Shown here: one piece after another, positions 9,093 to 16,896 of the stretch | How positions within the stretch are numbered: position 1 is the stretch's first letter | Layout of the letters: every line of letters begins with the position of its first letter | NCBI RefSeq assembly: GCF_040930455.2 | Contig: NZ_CP170494.1 | Origin: Neopusillimonas maritima | GTDB lineage: Bacteria > Pseudomonadota > Gammaproteobacteria > Burkholderiales > Burkholderiaceae_B | Length of the DNA: 64,000 nt | Direction: 5' to 3' (one strand) | The notes under the pieces: generated by a model | The model's input: only the letters and a program-made list of their open reading frames with translations | Database searches by the model: none | Told to the model about the DNA's origin: nothing | Translations under genes and position numbers: made by a program

Positions 9093-9211
9093 TGAAAATG
9101 GTCTAATTACGCGTTGGTGCTAGGCTTGCTACTACTACTGTAAGCTTAACTTGCCAATGCAAGCCCGCTAGTTTAGCCTATGCGCTTTGAATTGTCCAAG
9201 GAGTACTTGTC

Positions 9212-10189
9212 ATGAAAGTGGTGGAAATTACCCAAGCGGGCGGGCCTGAAGTGCTGGTGCCTGCCGAGCGCCCCATGCCGGTGCCCAATGAAAACGAAGT
9301 GTTGCTGAGGGTGATTTCGGCGGGGGTAAACCGGCCGGATGCTTTGCAGCGCGCAGGTAATTATCCGCCGCCTCCCGGTGCTTCTGACATTCCAGGCCTT
9401 GAGGTTGTAGGTGAAATTGTCGACGGTAATGTCGGCGACAGCGGCTTTGCCAAGGGTGACAAAGTTTGCGCTTTAATTACCGGTGGCGGTTACGCGGAAT
9501 ATTGCGTCGCACCGATCGATCAGTGCCTGCCGATTCCCAAAGGTTTGTCCGATATCGAGGCGGCGGGTTTGCCTGAAACGTATTTCACGGTTTGGAGCAA
9601 TGTGTTCGATCGCGGGCGCCTGGCAAAAGGGGAGTCGTTGCTGGTTCATGGCGGAGCCAGTGGTATTGGCACGACGGCCATTCAACTTGCCGTAGCCATG
9701 GGTAACCCTGTTTATGCCACAGCGGGAAGTGATGAACGCGTGCAGGCAGTTGAAAAACTGGGCGCCGCCAAAGGGATTAATTACAAAACACAGGATTTCG
9801 TTGAAGAGATTCGTGCCCTGACCGATGGCAAAGGGGTGAATGTCATTCTGGATATGGTGGCGGGCGATTACATTAACCGCGACTTGAAATGTTTGGCTGA
9901 TGATGGGCGAATCGTGATTATTGCCTTATTGGGTGGCGTGAAGGGTACGCTGGATTTCGGCCAGATTTTACGTCGCCGTTTAACGGTAACGGGGTCAACC
10001 TTGCGTCCGCGTTCGGTTAGTTTCAAGGCGGAAGTGGCGCACTCGTTGCGTGAACATGTATGGCCGTTACTTGAAGCCGGCAAGATTAAGCCTATTGTTC
10101 ATGCTACTTTCCCGCTTGAAGAGGCCGCCAAGGCACATGCCATGATGGAAGCGGGCGAGCAAATCGGTAAAATTATTCTCACGGTTTAA
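9212..10189 (+). CDS. NAD(P)H-quinone oxidoreductase, zinc-independent MDR family (Qor/PIG3-like)
   Basis: A 325-residue medium-chain dehydrogenase/reductase of the quinone-oxidoreductase type. It has SAGVNRPDALQRAGNYPPPPGASDIPGLEVVG spanning residues 32-63 (landmarks only), the PIG3-like substrate side, and the NADPH-binding VHGGASGIGTTAIQLA motif near residue 145. The structural-zinc cysteine cluster of alcohol dehydrogenases is absent. It probably reduces quinones in the cytoplasm. The gene is directly upstream of tpiA, an arrangement common in Burkholderiales. Confidence 0.9.
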   Translation: MKVVEITQAGGPEVLVPAERPMPVPNENEVLLRVISAGVNRPDALQRAGNYPPPPGASDIPGLEVVGEIVDGNVGDSGFAKGDKVCALITGGGYAEYCVAPIDQCLPIPKGLSDIEAAGLPETYFTVWSNVFDRGRLAKGESLLVHGGASGIGTTAIQLAVAMGNPVYATAGSDERVQAVEKLGAAKGINYKTQDFVEEIRALTDGKGVNVILDMVAGDYINRDLKCLADDGRIVIIALLGGVKGTLDFGQILRRRLTVTGSTLRPRSVSFKAEVAHSLREHVWPLLEAGKIKPIVHATFPLEEAAKAHAMMEAGEQIGKIILTV

Positions 10190-10207
10190 CCGCGACAGGC
10201 TCAACGA

Positions 10208-10247
10208 GATCGAATAAATCACGCTACAATAGCGGGTTTATTCGATC
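10208..10247. promoter_or_regulatory. 11-bp inverted repeat around a -10-like TACAAT upstream of tpiA
   Basis: GATCGAATAAA (10208-10218) and TTTATTCGATC (10237-10247) are perfect inverted repeats separated by 18 bases. The spacer contains TACAAT (10225-10230), a good -10 element, about 30 bases before the tpiA start codon. The geometry suggests either a terminator-like hairpin for the upstream gene or an operator over the tpiA promoter. No obvious -35 is seen. Confidence 0.4.
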
Positions 10248-10259
10248 CCGGCTTTACTC

Positions 10260-11003
10260 ATGACTACCTCGCAAGCGCGTCAACGTTTGGTTATTGGCAA
10301 TTGGAAAATGAACGGCAGCCTGGCCGACAACGTCGAGTTGCTGGAAGCGCTGCGCGCCGGTGCCGACGTTAGTGCGGATGTGGCGGTATGTGTGCCGTTC
10401 CCCTATCTGGCCCAGGCCCAGGCTTTGTTGGAAACCAGTAAGGTGTCCTGGGGCGCCCAAGATGTGAGCGTGCACGCATCGGGTGCCTACACGGGTGAAG
10501 TCAGTACAGCCATGTTGAGCGACTTCAATTGCCGCTGGGTGCTGGTTGGCCATTCCGAGCGTCGCAGCTATCATGGTGAGTCAAGTGAGTTGGTGGCACA
10601 AAAAGCACAAGCTGCCCTGCAGGCGGGTTTGGTTCCGGTTGTTTGTATTGGGGAAACCCTGCAAGAGCAAGAGGCGGGTGAAACGGCCGATGTTATTGCG
10701 GCTCAGTTAAAGCCGGTTTTGGCGTTGGGCCCACAAGCGGTGGCGAAAATGGTTATTGCTTACGAACCGGTTTGGGCTATTGGCACCGGGCGTACGGCAA
10801 CACCCGAGCAGGCACAGGAAGTGCATGCGCTGATCCGCGCGGCGTTGCGCGAACTGGGCGCAGAGCAGGTGCAGGTTTTGTATGGCGGCAGTGTTAAGGC
10901 TGCCAACGCGGCAAGTTTGTTTGCCATGCCGGATATCGATGGCGCGCTGGTGGGTGGCGCATCGTTGGTGGCGGAAGAATTTTTACGTATAGCGGCGGCC
11001 TAA
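10260..11003 (+). CDS. tpiA: Triosephosphate isomerase
   Basis: A 247-residue TIM-barrel glycolytic enzyme interconverting dihydroxyacetone phosphate and glyceraldehyde 3-phosphate. Active-site elements are complete: the GNWKMNG lysine near residue 17, the VGHSERR histidine near residue 100, the catalytic Glu in AYEPVWAIGTG near residue 171, and the phosphate loops YGGSVKAANA and ALVGGASL. It is followed by secG and tRNA-Leu, the standard Burkholderiales order. Confidence 0.98.
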   Translation: MTTSQARQRLVIGNWKMNGSLADNVELLEALRAGADVSADVAVCVPFPYLAQAQALLETSKVSWGAQDVSVHASGAYTGEVSTAMLSDFNCRWVLVGHSERRSYHGESSELVAQKAQAALQAGLVPVVCIGETLQEQEAGETADVIAAQLKPVLALGPQAVAKMVIAYEPVWAIGTGRTATPEQAQEVHALIRAALRELGAEQVQVLYGGSVKAANAASLFAMPDIDGALVGGASLVAEEFLRIAAA

Positions 11004-11023
11004 GGGCCCGGAGTAATTTCAAA

Positions 11024-11491
11024 ATGGAATGGTTGTCTTCTTTTCTTCTGGCGATTCAGGTAATTTCCTCGCTAAGCATTATTGTGTTGGTGCTGTTGCA
11101 GCAAGGTAAAGGCGCCGACATGGGGGCCGCTTTCGGTAGTGGTTCGGCCGGCAGTGTCTTTGGCGCAACGGGAGCGGCGAACTTTTTGTCGCGCATGACC
11201 AAATGGGCGGCGGTTATTTTCTTTGCCTCAACAATCGGCCTGGCCTGGGTGTCGCACCGTACGGGCGACTCCATTCTCGACTCGGGTATCATGCAGGGCT
11301 ATGAAGAAGAGGCGCCGGTGGAAGGTCCTGCGGTTCCTCAAGCGCCGGGTGCCGGTTCCGAAGTGCCTGCCACAGGCTCTGAAGTTCCCGGCATGGGTTC
11401 CCAGGTACCTGCAACGCCCAACGCCGGAACAGACGGCACGTCGTCTGCCGAGGTGCCTGAGGTACCCGCTTCTAACGCAGCAACAGAATAA
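11024..11491 (+). CDS. secG: Preprotein translocase subunit SecG
   Basis: A 155-residue inner-membrane protein of the SecYEG channel. Two hydrophobic helices (about residues 5-25 and 52-70) flank the conserved loop VLLQQGKGADMGAAFGSGSAGSVFGATG. The C-terminal third is a low-complexity Pro/Val/Ser-rich tail with repeated GSEVPATGSEVPGMGSQVPA-type units. Such a tail is longer than in E. coli SecG (110 residues) but usual in this group. It lies 20 bases after tpiA. Confidence 0.96.
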   Translation: MEWLSSFLLAIQVISSLSIIVLVLLQQGKGADMGAAFGSGSAGSVFGATGAANFLSRMTKWAAVIFFASTIGLAWVSHRTGDSILDSGIMQGYEEEAPVEGPAVPQAPGAGSEVPATGSEVPGMGSQVPATPNAGTDGTSSAEVPEVPASNAATE

Positions 11492-11539
11492 ATTGTTAAA
11501 AGCATGCTAAAATAGCGTGCTTTGCTAACAAGCAATTTA

Positions 11540-11624
11540 GCCGACGTGGTGGAATTGGTAGACACGCTATCTTGAGGGGGTAGTGGCGAGAGCTGTGCGA
11601 GTTCGAGTCTCGCCGTCGGCACCA
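11540..11624 (+). tRNA. tRNA-Leu (anticodon GAG), integration target
   Basis: Acceptor GCCGACG pairs with CGTCGGC, followed by A and an encoded CCA. The anticodon loop CTTGAGG gives GAG. A long variable arm (GGGGGTAGTGGCGAGAGCTGT region) marks a class II leucine tRNA. The T-loop and 3' end (11601-11624) are duplicated in degraded form at 30391-30413, indicating that an integrative element used this gene as its attachment site. Confidence 0.96.
11601..11624 (+). repeat. attL-like: tRNA-Leu 3' end
   Basis: GTTCGAGTCTCGCCGTCGGC followed by ACCA forms the left copy of the duplicated attachment sequence and completes the functional tRNA. The right copy at 30391-30413 reads ATTCGAGTCCCGCCGTC-GC-ACCA. 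Confidence 0.75.
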
Positions 11625-11669
11625 AGATTCAAAATCAGACTGTTTCATAACGACTGATAAAGTACCTGA

Positions 11670-11704
11670 AACCCGCATAAGCATTAGCTTCATGCGGGTT
11701 TTTT
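11670..11704 (+). terminator. Rho-independent terminator of tRNA-Leu
   Basis: AACCCGCAT (11670-11678) pairs with ATGCGGGTT (11692-11700), extended inward by AAGC/GCTT, and is followed by a T-run. It closes the tpiA-secG-tRNA transcription unit. It lies inside the inferred integrative element, so it came with the element or replaced the native one. Confidence 0.85.
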
Positions 11705-11744
11705 GCGTTCAGGGTGTCTCATAGGGTTTCAGTAAATGCCGGGT

Positions 11745-11770
11745 TTTTGGGTACTCGTTTGGGTACTTAT
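11745..11770 (+). repeat. Left arm-type repeat of the integrative element
   Basis: TTTTGGGTACTCGTTTGGGT plus ACTTAT. It contains two direct GGGTAC motifs, and a third (as GGTACCC) follows at about 11778. The right-end counterpart is 30327-30352. Clusters of short direct repeats between an att core and a DUF4102-type integrase gene are usual arm-binding sites. Confidence 0.55.
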
Positions 11771-11811
11771 AATGCAGGTACCCAAATCATGCCCAATGTG
11801 AGATTAAATCG

Positions 11812-12185
11812 ATGCCTAAGCTTGCTCAACAACTGACGGAACTGGCGGCCAGTAAGGCGAAGCCACGTAAAACAGCATATGCCCTCGCCTCGGGCCAGGG
11901 CTTGTTCCTCCTCGTACTGCCAAGCGGCGTCAAGCAATGGCAAGTCAGGTATCGTGAGCCGGAAGGTCGGCGAGGTAAGAAAGTCGTCGGTATCTATCCT
12001 GACATGGGTATCGCAGCAGCGCATCAAACGGCTGCGCAATTGCATCAGCGAATTCGTATGGGTGAATCTGCTGTAGGCCTATACGACCATCTCAGGATGG
12101 AGCGCGAAACGCTGACGCTTGCAGAGACTCAGCAACAGCAAGAAACGGAGGACGCTCGGAAGCATTCTTTTACTGACGCCCTTCT
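11812..12185 (+). pseudogene. Tyrosine-type integrase, N-terminal DUF4102 arm-binding domain only
   Basis: The frame begins MPKLAQQLTELAASKAKPRK and contains GLFLLVLPSGVKQWQVRYR and a GIYPDMGIAAAH block, the DUF4102 N-terminal DNA-binding domain of tRNA-associated integrases (normally about 400 residues). After about 124 residues the reading frame runs into IS110 sequence and stops at 12216, so the catalytic domain with its Arg/His/Tyr residues is gone. No remnant of the catalytic domain is found on the other side of the IS. Its position just downstream of tRNA-Leu identifies it as the element's own integrase. Confidence 0.85.
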
Positions 12186-12190
12186 AATTG

Positions 12191-13270
12191 TCAAGCCGCT
12201 ATTTGTACCTGATTAATCGCTTGGTTGCGGCTTCGCAAAATATAAAACACCTCTCGTGCAATGTAGCGTTTCAAACATCGTAAGGCTTCCAATTTGGATA
12301 GGCCTTGCCCGGTGCGCTTCACCACATATTCCTGCGTCCTCGGGTCCAAGCGCAATCGGCCAATGGCGATGATGTGCAAGGCGCTATTGGCCGCTCGGTC
12401 ACCGCCCCGGTTGAGACGATGACGCTGCGTCATGCCGGACGATGCCGGGATAGGGCTCACACCGCACAGTGCGGCGAAGCTCGCTTCAGAGCGTAAACGT
12501 GCCGGGTTATCGCCCGCCGTAATCAGCAACTGCGAGGCGGACTCATACCCTACGCCTTGACGAGCGACGAGCTCCGGTGCCAGATCGTCCACGATCGCCT
12601 TGATCATGACATCCAAGTCTGCGATTTCATCGTGCAGTTCGAGATAACGACGGGCGAGCGATTTGAACGCAATCCGGTATGCCGTCGTGACGTCTCGATA
12701 GCCACTCAGGTCAGGGCGCCAAGCTGCCAATGTTCGGAGGAGCTGCATTCGTGTCATCTTACGCAGTGGTTCGCGCAGCTCGTCTGGAGTGGAGATAATT
12801 TGCATTTGAATCATTTGCAAAGCAATGCGGCGGGCCGCAATAGCGGTTTTGCGGCACACTTTTAAAACACGCAAGGATTCAATCATGCCATCGCGTGTCT
12901 TGGGCGTGACGGTACGTCGACCTGCGTAGGCGGCATGAGCCGCATTTTCTGCATCGATCGTGTCATCCTTGCCACGCTTGCGACGCACAGATTTATCGGG
13001 TGCGGTCACTTCAAGAACGGTAATGCCCGCCTGCTGTAAATAACGCAGCAAACCGGCACCGTAGGTACCAGTACATTCGACGCCGACCCGACTGAGTGTG
13101 CCATAGGAACGCATCCATGCGAGCATGGTTTTATAGCCATGTCGGGTCGTGGGAAAGCTGGCGCTACCCAGCAGACGATCATGGTGGTCAACAATGGCGG
13201 CAACGTGCAACTCCTTATGGGTGTCCACCCCACCGACAACGGTAGAACTGTTATCAACTTGCAAACTCAT
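12191..13270 (-). CDS. IS110-family transposase (DEDD/serine recombinase)
   Basis: A 359-residue protein. I prefer the start at 13270 because GGAGG lies about 6 bases upstream; a longer frame goes back to 13327 without support. The N-terminal RuvC-like DEDD domain begins VVGGVDTHKELHVAAIVD, followed by GVECTGTYGAGLLRYL and KRGKDDTIDAENAAHAA. The C-terminal transposase_20 domain has LITAGDNPARLRSEASFAALCGVSPIPASSG and HRLNRGGDRAANSALH, which includes the catalytic serine region. It appears intact. It inserts via RNA-guided strand exchange in characterised members. Confidence 0.92.
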   Translation of the reverse strand: MSLQVDNSSTVVGGVDTHKELHVAAIVDHHDRLLGSASFPTTRHGYKTMLAWMRSYGTLSRVGVECTGTYGAGLLRYLQQAGITVLEVTAPDKSVRRKRGKDDTIDAENAAHAAYAGRRTVTPKTRDGMIESLRVLKVCRKTAIAARRIALQMIQMQIISTPDELREPLRKMTRMQLLRTLAAWRPDLSGYRDVTTAYRIAFKSLARRYLELHDEIADLDVMIKAIVDDLAPELVARQGVGYESASQLLITAGDNPARLRSEASFAALCGVSPIPASSGMTQRHRLNRGGDRAANSALHIIAIGRLRLDPRTQEYVVKRTGQGLSKLEALRCLKRYIAREVFYILRSRNQAINQVQIAA

Positions 13271-13490
13271 GGAAGGCCTCCAGGCAATTAATGCTGATGG
13301 GCTTACCACAGTCGATTGCGCGGACATGACAGTAAAGAGATAGACGTTCAGGCCCTTCTTGGGTCACAAGCATCGATGAGGTAAGACCTCACCGTCAGGT
13401 CTCCCGGCGCACCGACAGGTCCAGGGAAAGACAGGTCAGCGACGTCGATCAGAGTGCGGGTCAGGTGCTCCGGAAGGCCTTTCGGTACCA
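13271..13490 (-). ncRNA. Candidate bridge RNA region of the IS110 element
   Basis: The non-coding stretch upstream of the transposase start (minus strand) contains several internal inverted segments, for example the GAGGTAAGACCTC hairpin near 13376-13392 and related ACCTGACCCGC/ACCGACAGGTCC stretches. In IS110-group elements this end is transcribed into a structured bridge RNA with donor- and target-binding loops. Assignment rests on position and family knowledge; loops were not defined here. Confidence 0.45.
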
Positions 13491-13493
13491 GGT

Positions 13494-14066
13494 GTGTCGA
13501 GGATAGCTAATCCAGCAACATCTGGCACCCACAGTATTACTGACCCCTTCTACGCGAAGGGCAGTGGTCTGATGCCAACGGCGTCTAATGGCGGCAAGTT
13601 CCTGTCCTACGCAGACTTGAAGGCGCAGGACCCGCGGTACGAACTTCGAGAGCCGACGCGGGAAATCGAGCTCCGCCTGACCGGTAACATGGAACGCTAC
13701 ATTTGGAGCATAAACGGCGTTAAGTACGAAGACGCGGATCCTATTCGACTGCAATATGGTGAGCGTGTTCGCTTCAAGTTTGTGAATGAGACGATGATGA
13801 CACACCCCATGCACCTGCACGGTATGTGGTCGATACTTGATGTTGGCGCAGGTCAGTGGAACCCGATCAAGCATACGGTCAGCGTGCAGCCTGGAACTAC
13901 GGTTTATATGGAAACTGAGGTAGATGAACCTGGGCAGTGGGCCTTCCACTGTCATCTGTCTTACCACGCTTCAGCGGGCATGTTCAGAAAAGTGATCGTT
14001 GAGGGCGGCCCTGATTCGACGCAGGCAAAGGCAGACGCTAAGTACGAAGAAGGAAGTGACGCATGA
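13494..14066 (+). pseudogene. copA: CopA multicopper oxidase, C-terminal fragment
   Basis: About 180 residues of the C-terminal cupredoxin domain of a CopA/PcoA-type periplasmic multicopper oxidase (normally about 600 residues), cut at its 5' end by the IS110. The copper-ligand motifs of this domain are intact: HPMHLHGMW (near residue 102) and HCHLSYHASAGM (near residue 152), the latter with the T1 Cys-His ligands. The apparent first codons come from the junction and are not native. Without the first domains and the signal peptide it cannot be a functional oxidase. Its stop overlaps the copB start (ATGA), showing that the two formed a copAB operon. Confidence 0.9.
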
Positions 14067-14812
14067 GTTGTACCCGATCTTTGATAACTATCAGCCTGCT
14101 TGGTTCGATCATTTTCCCGACTACGTTGGTAGCACAAGAAATGATCTCTGACACCACCGCCCGTAAGAAACCACTGACAACATGGGGTATTCAGTTCGAG
14201 GAGTTTGAGTACCGCTACAGCGACGATGATGAGGAGTTGGGAGTCTGGAATGCGGACGCTTTCTATGGCACTGATGACCTGAAAGTCCGGTTGCTTACAA
14301 CAGGCGAATACGAGATTGAAGAGCAGGCCTTCGAGACGCTGGAAAACCAGTTGGTTGGGCAGATTCCTATTTCCGACTTCTTTGACGCCAAGGCGGGTGT
14401 TCGATTCGACACGCCTGAGGGGCCAAACCGTACCTACGCAGTTCTGGGCGTTGCCGGGCTGGCACCGCAATGGTTCGAGATTGATGCCAACCTCTATCTC
14501 AGCGATGAGGGCGACACATCTGCCGAACTGGATGCCGAATACGAGTTGCTTTTGACCAATTACTGTATACTTTCGGCAACGCTGGATGCCACTGTGGCGT
14601 TCAGTGAGGATCGGGAAATCGGAGTTGGTAAAGGACTGGCTTCCACTGAAACCGGCCTGCGGCTGGGCTATGACCTGATCGATCGTTCCTTCTCACCCTA
14701 CGTTGGTGTGGTGCATGAGCGAAAGTACGGCGATACCGCTGACTTTGCCGAAGCCGGAGGCGGAAGTGCGGAAGACTGGTTCGCCGTGATCGGCGCCCGC
14801 ATCGCTTTCTGA
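14063..14812 (+). CDS. copB: Copper resistance protein B (outer membrane)
   Basis: A 249-residue CopB-family outer-membrane protein with an N-terminal signal peptide (cleavage near VAQ, residue 25). Family landmarks: the FEEFEYRYSDDDEE block, WNADAFYGTDDLKVRLLTTGEYE (landmark), GVRFDTPEGPNRTYAVLG, LSPYVGVVHERKYG-like SFSPYVGVVHERKYGDTADFA, and a C-terminal phenylalanine typical of beta-barrels. The Met-rich N-terminal region seen in many CopB proteins is missing, so it is a short form. Its promoter was upstream of copA and has been displaced by the IS110, so expression is uncertain. Confidence 0.9.
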   Translation: MSCTRSLITISLLGSIIFPTTLVAQEMISDTTARKKPLTTWGIQFEEFEYRYSDDDEELGVWNADAFYGTDDLKVRLLTTGEYEIEEQAFETLENQLVGQIPISDFFDAKAGVRFDTPEGPNRTYAVLGVAGLAPQWFEIDANLYLSDEGDTSAELDAEYELLLTNYCILSATLDATVAFSEDREIGVGKGLASTETGLRLGYDLIDRSFSPYVGVVHERKYGDTADFAEAGGGSAEDWFAVIGARIAF

Positions 14813-14821
14813 TCCGTCTCT

Positions 14822-14860
14822 AAACGGGCTGGGGTATTTCCCTCGCCCGTTTTGTTTCTT
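14822..14860 (+). terminator. Rho-independent terminator after copB
   Basis: AAACGGGC (14822-14829) pairs with GCCCGTTT (14845-14852), the stem extended by GGGG/CCC, followed by TTTGTTTCTTA. It separates the copAB remnant from the permease and the complex-I-like cluster. Confidence 0.85.
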
Positions 14861-14931
14861 ATTTAATGTATTTGCACTCAATTTAAATGTTTAGCCATGG
14901 TACTCTAGCTATGAAAGGACAGGAGGTCCAA

Positions 14932-16272
14932 ATGAGCAGGGAGCAGGACAGAAATACCCAGTATAAGAAAGGCAGTCTCACCCTGTCGGGAACCGTCATG
15001 CTGGGTACCGGTGTCATGATCGGCGCCGGTATTTTTGCCCTGACCGGGCAGATGGCGCAGATGACGGGTGCGCTTTTCCCGCTGGCGTTTCTCGCGGCGG
15101 CCCTGGTCGCCAGTTTCAGCGCCTATTCCTATATCAAGATCTCCAATACCTGGCCGTCTGCGGGTGGCATTGGTATGTACCTGCACAAAGCCTACGGCAA
15201 CCGCCTGCCAACCGCGTTCAATGCGCTACTGATGTATTTTTCCATGGTGATCGCCCAGAGTTTTCTGGCCCGGACCTTCGGCTCCTACACCATGCAGCTG
15301 TTTGGTGGCGATGAAAGCGGGCGCATGGTGCCTGTTCTCGGGGTGTCACTGATCATTGCCGCGTTTCTGATTAACCTGCTTGGCAACCGGATGGTTGAGG
15401 GTGTGGCCTCCGTCATTGGCATTCTGAAGATCGGGGGTATTCTGATTTTCGGAGTTGTAGGTATCTGGGTCGCTGACAGCGTCTCGGTGGATTTCTCCAG
15501 CCCGGAAGAAGCCGGAACCATGGGCAACTTCCTGGGTGCGACGGCGCTGGGAATCCTGGCCTTCAAGGGCTTCACGACGATTACCAATAGTGGTGCGGAA
15601 GTAAAAGACCCCAAACGCAACGTAGGGCGTGCCATTGTTATTTCCATCGCGGCCTGCGTGGTGATTTATACCCTGGTCGGTTTTGCTGTCTCCAGCAATC
15701 TGTCACTGGCTGAAATCATCGAAACCCGGGACTATTCTCTTGCCGCAGCCGCGCGACCGGCGCTTGGGCAGTACGCCGTGTGGTTCACCATTGCCATCGC
15801 GATGATGGCCACTGCCGGAGGCATTCTTGCCAGCATTTTCGCTGTATCGCGCATGTTGGCCATGCTCTCCGAAATGAAACTGGTCCCGCACAGCCACTTC
15901 GGCATGCCAGGCAGCATCCAGAAACACACGCTGGTCTACACTGTGGTTCTGGGGGTGATACTGACCGCCTTTTTTGATCTTTCACGCATTGCGGCGCTGG
16001 GTATCGTGTTCTACCTGATTATGGACATTGCGATCCACTGGGGCGTTCTTCGGTATTTGCGTGCAGATGTGAACGCCAGGGCATGGGTGCCAACCATGGC
16101 CATCCTGCTGGATCTGCTGGCACTCGGCGGGTTTGTCTGGGTCAAACTGAATACCGATCCCTTTGTCATCGGGGTTGCCGTTGTCACCATGATTGTTATT
16201 GCAGTGGCGGAACAGATCTTCCTTAAAAAGTCCGGAGAAGCTGCAGGCTCAGGCCATGAACACCATCACTAG
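14932..16272 (+). CDS. APC-superfamily amino-acid/amine permease
   Basis: A 446-residue inner-membrane transporter with about 12 hydrophobic segments. The start at 14932 is chosen because AGGAGGT ends five bases upstream; an in-frame ATG at 14887 has no such site. TM1 carries the unwound-helix motif GTGVMIGAGIFALTGQ characteristic of APC transporters, and TM6 includes FKGFTTITNSGAEVKDPKRNVGRA (landmark). The C-terminus ends in a short His-rich GHEHHH. The substrate cannot be inferred. The His tail, the same-strand position and the 30-base gap to the next small gene suggest it travels with the metal-linked cluster. Confidence 0.88.
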   Translation: MSREQDRNTQYKKGSLTLSGTVMLGTGVMIGAGIFALTGQMAQMTGALFPLAFLAAALVASFSAYSYIKISNTWPSAGGIGMYLHKAYGNRLPTAFNALLMYFSMVIAQSFLARTFGSYTMQLFGGDESGRMVPVLGVSLIIAAFLINLLGNRMVEGVASVIGILKIGGILIFGVVGIWVADSVSVDFSSPEEAGTMGNFLGATALGILAFKGFTTITNSGAEVKDPKRNVGRAIVISIAACVVIYTLVGFAVSSNLSLAEIIETRDYSLAAAARPALGQYAVWFTIAIAMMATAGGILASIFAVSRMLAMLSEMKLVPHSHFGMPGSIQKHTLVYTVVLGVILTAFFDLSRIAALGIVFYLIMDIAIHWGVLRYLRADVNARAWVPTMAILLDLLALGGFVWVKLNTDPFVIGVAVVTMIVIAVAEQIFLKKSGEAAGSGHEHHH

Positions 16273-16302
16273 TCATAAATATCAGATACGGAGGATAAGC
16301 AC

Positions 16303-16530
16303 ATGATGGAAGGCAATATGTATGGTCACACAATGTGGGGAGGGCACTGGCTGTGGATGCTGGTTTTCGCAATCGTGGCCATTATTCCGGCCTGGCGTAT
16401 ATGCCAGCGTATTGGGTATCCGGGTGCACTGGGGCTGCTGATAGTAATTCCTTTAGTGAACCTTTTCCTGCTTTATTTTCTTGCGTTCAGTGAGTGGCAG
16501 GCTAACTGGAACGGAAAGTCCGGAGAATAG
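16303..16530 (+). CDS. Small two-helix membrane protein of unknown function
   Basis: 75 residues. Two hydrophobic segments (about 16-30 and 42-62) lie between an N-terminus rich in Met, His and Trp (MMEGNMYGHTMWGGHWLWM) and a short charged tail. It resembles the small unnamed membrane proteins often seen in copper islands, but I recognise no family. GGAGGA lies upstream of the ATG, and the gene ends three bases before the NuoA-like gene, so it is probably a member of that operon and a candidate accessory subunit. Confidence 0.7.
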   Translation: MMEGNMYGHTMWGGHWLWMLVFAIVAIIPAWRICQRIGYPGALGLLIVIPLVNLFLLYFLAFSEWQANWNGKSGE

Positions 16531-16533
16531 AAC

Positions 16534-16896
16534 ATGAGCCTTCTGGAGCAATACGCCCTGTTGCTGGCGCTGGCAATCGGCATTGTTGGCAGCGTTTTCT
16601 GTCTGTATACGCTCGCCCGCGCGATAGGCCCGACACGTAAGGAGTCGGGCAAGGATGTGCCGGCGAGTTCCGGAGTCTTGTCTCGGGATCCGGTGTGGGG
16701 GCGCTATCACGCCCGGTACTACGGTTACGCGTTGCTGTTTCTGGCCTTCGATATGGAGATGGCTTTCATGTACCCGTGGGCAGTTGTGTACAAGGAAGTG
16801 GGAATGGTTGCGTTGCTTGATATGGGCGTGTTTCTGGCCATTCTGTTTCTTGGCCTGCTTTACGGATGGAGCCAAGGGGCTTTCAGGCGGCAATGA
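16534..16896 (+). CDS. NuoA-like subunit of a divergent complex-I-like system
   Basis: A 120-residue, three-helix membrane protein of the NADH-ubiquinone oxidoreductase chain 3 family. The conserved TM2 motif FLAFDMEMAFMYPWA matches native NuoA of this window (FDLEIAFLFPWA at 52186-52545). The cytoplasmic loop that in NuoA carries the conserved YECG is replaced by ...SSGVLSRDPVWGRYHARYYGYA; that loop reaches the quinone site in complex I, so its loss fits a changed interface. The gene overlaps the next one by ATGA. It is clearly not a recent copy of the native nuoA. Confidence 0.88.
   Translation: MSLLEQYALLLALAIGIVGSVFCLYTLARAIGPTRKESGKDVPASSGVLSRDPVWGRYHARYYGYALLFLAFDMEMAFMYPWAVVYKEVGMVALLDMGVFLAILFLGLLYGWSQGAFRRQ

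Larger units (their letters stand above)
12186..13490 (-). mobile_element. IS110-family insertion sequence (approximate ends)
   Basis: It contains a single full-length IS110-type transposase gene on the minus strand, with almost no sequence after its stop and a non-coding stretch of about 220 bases before its start. That is the IS110-group layout, in which the upstream non-coding end encodes the bridge RNA. IS110 elements lack terminal inverted repeats, so the ends are inferred only from where the interrupted integrase and copA frames stop and resume. The two flanking genes are unrelated, so material was lost around the insertion. Confidence 0.7.
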
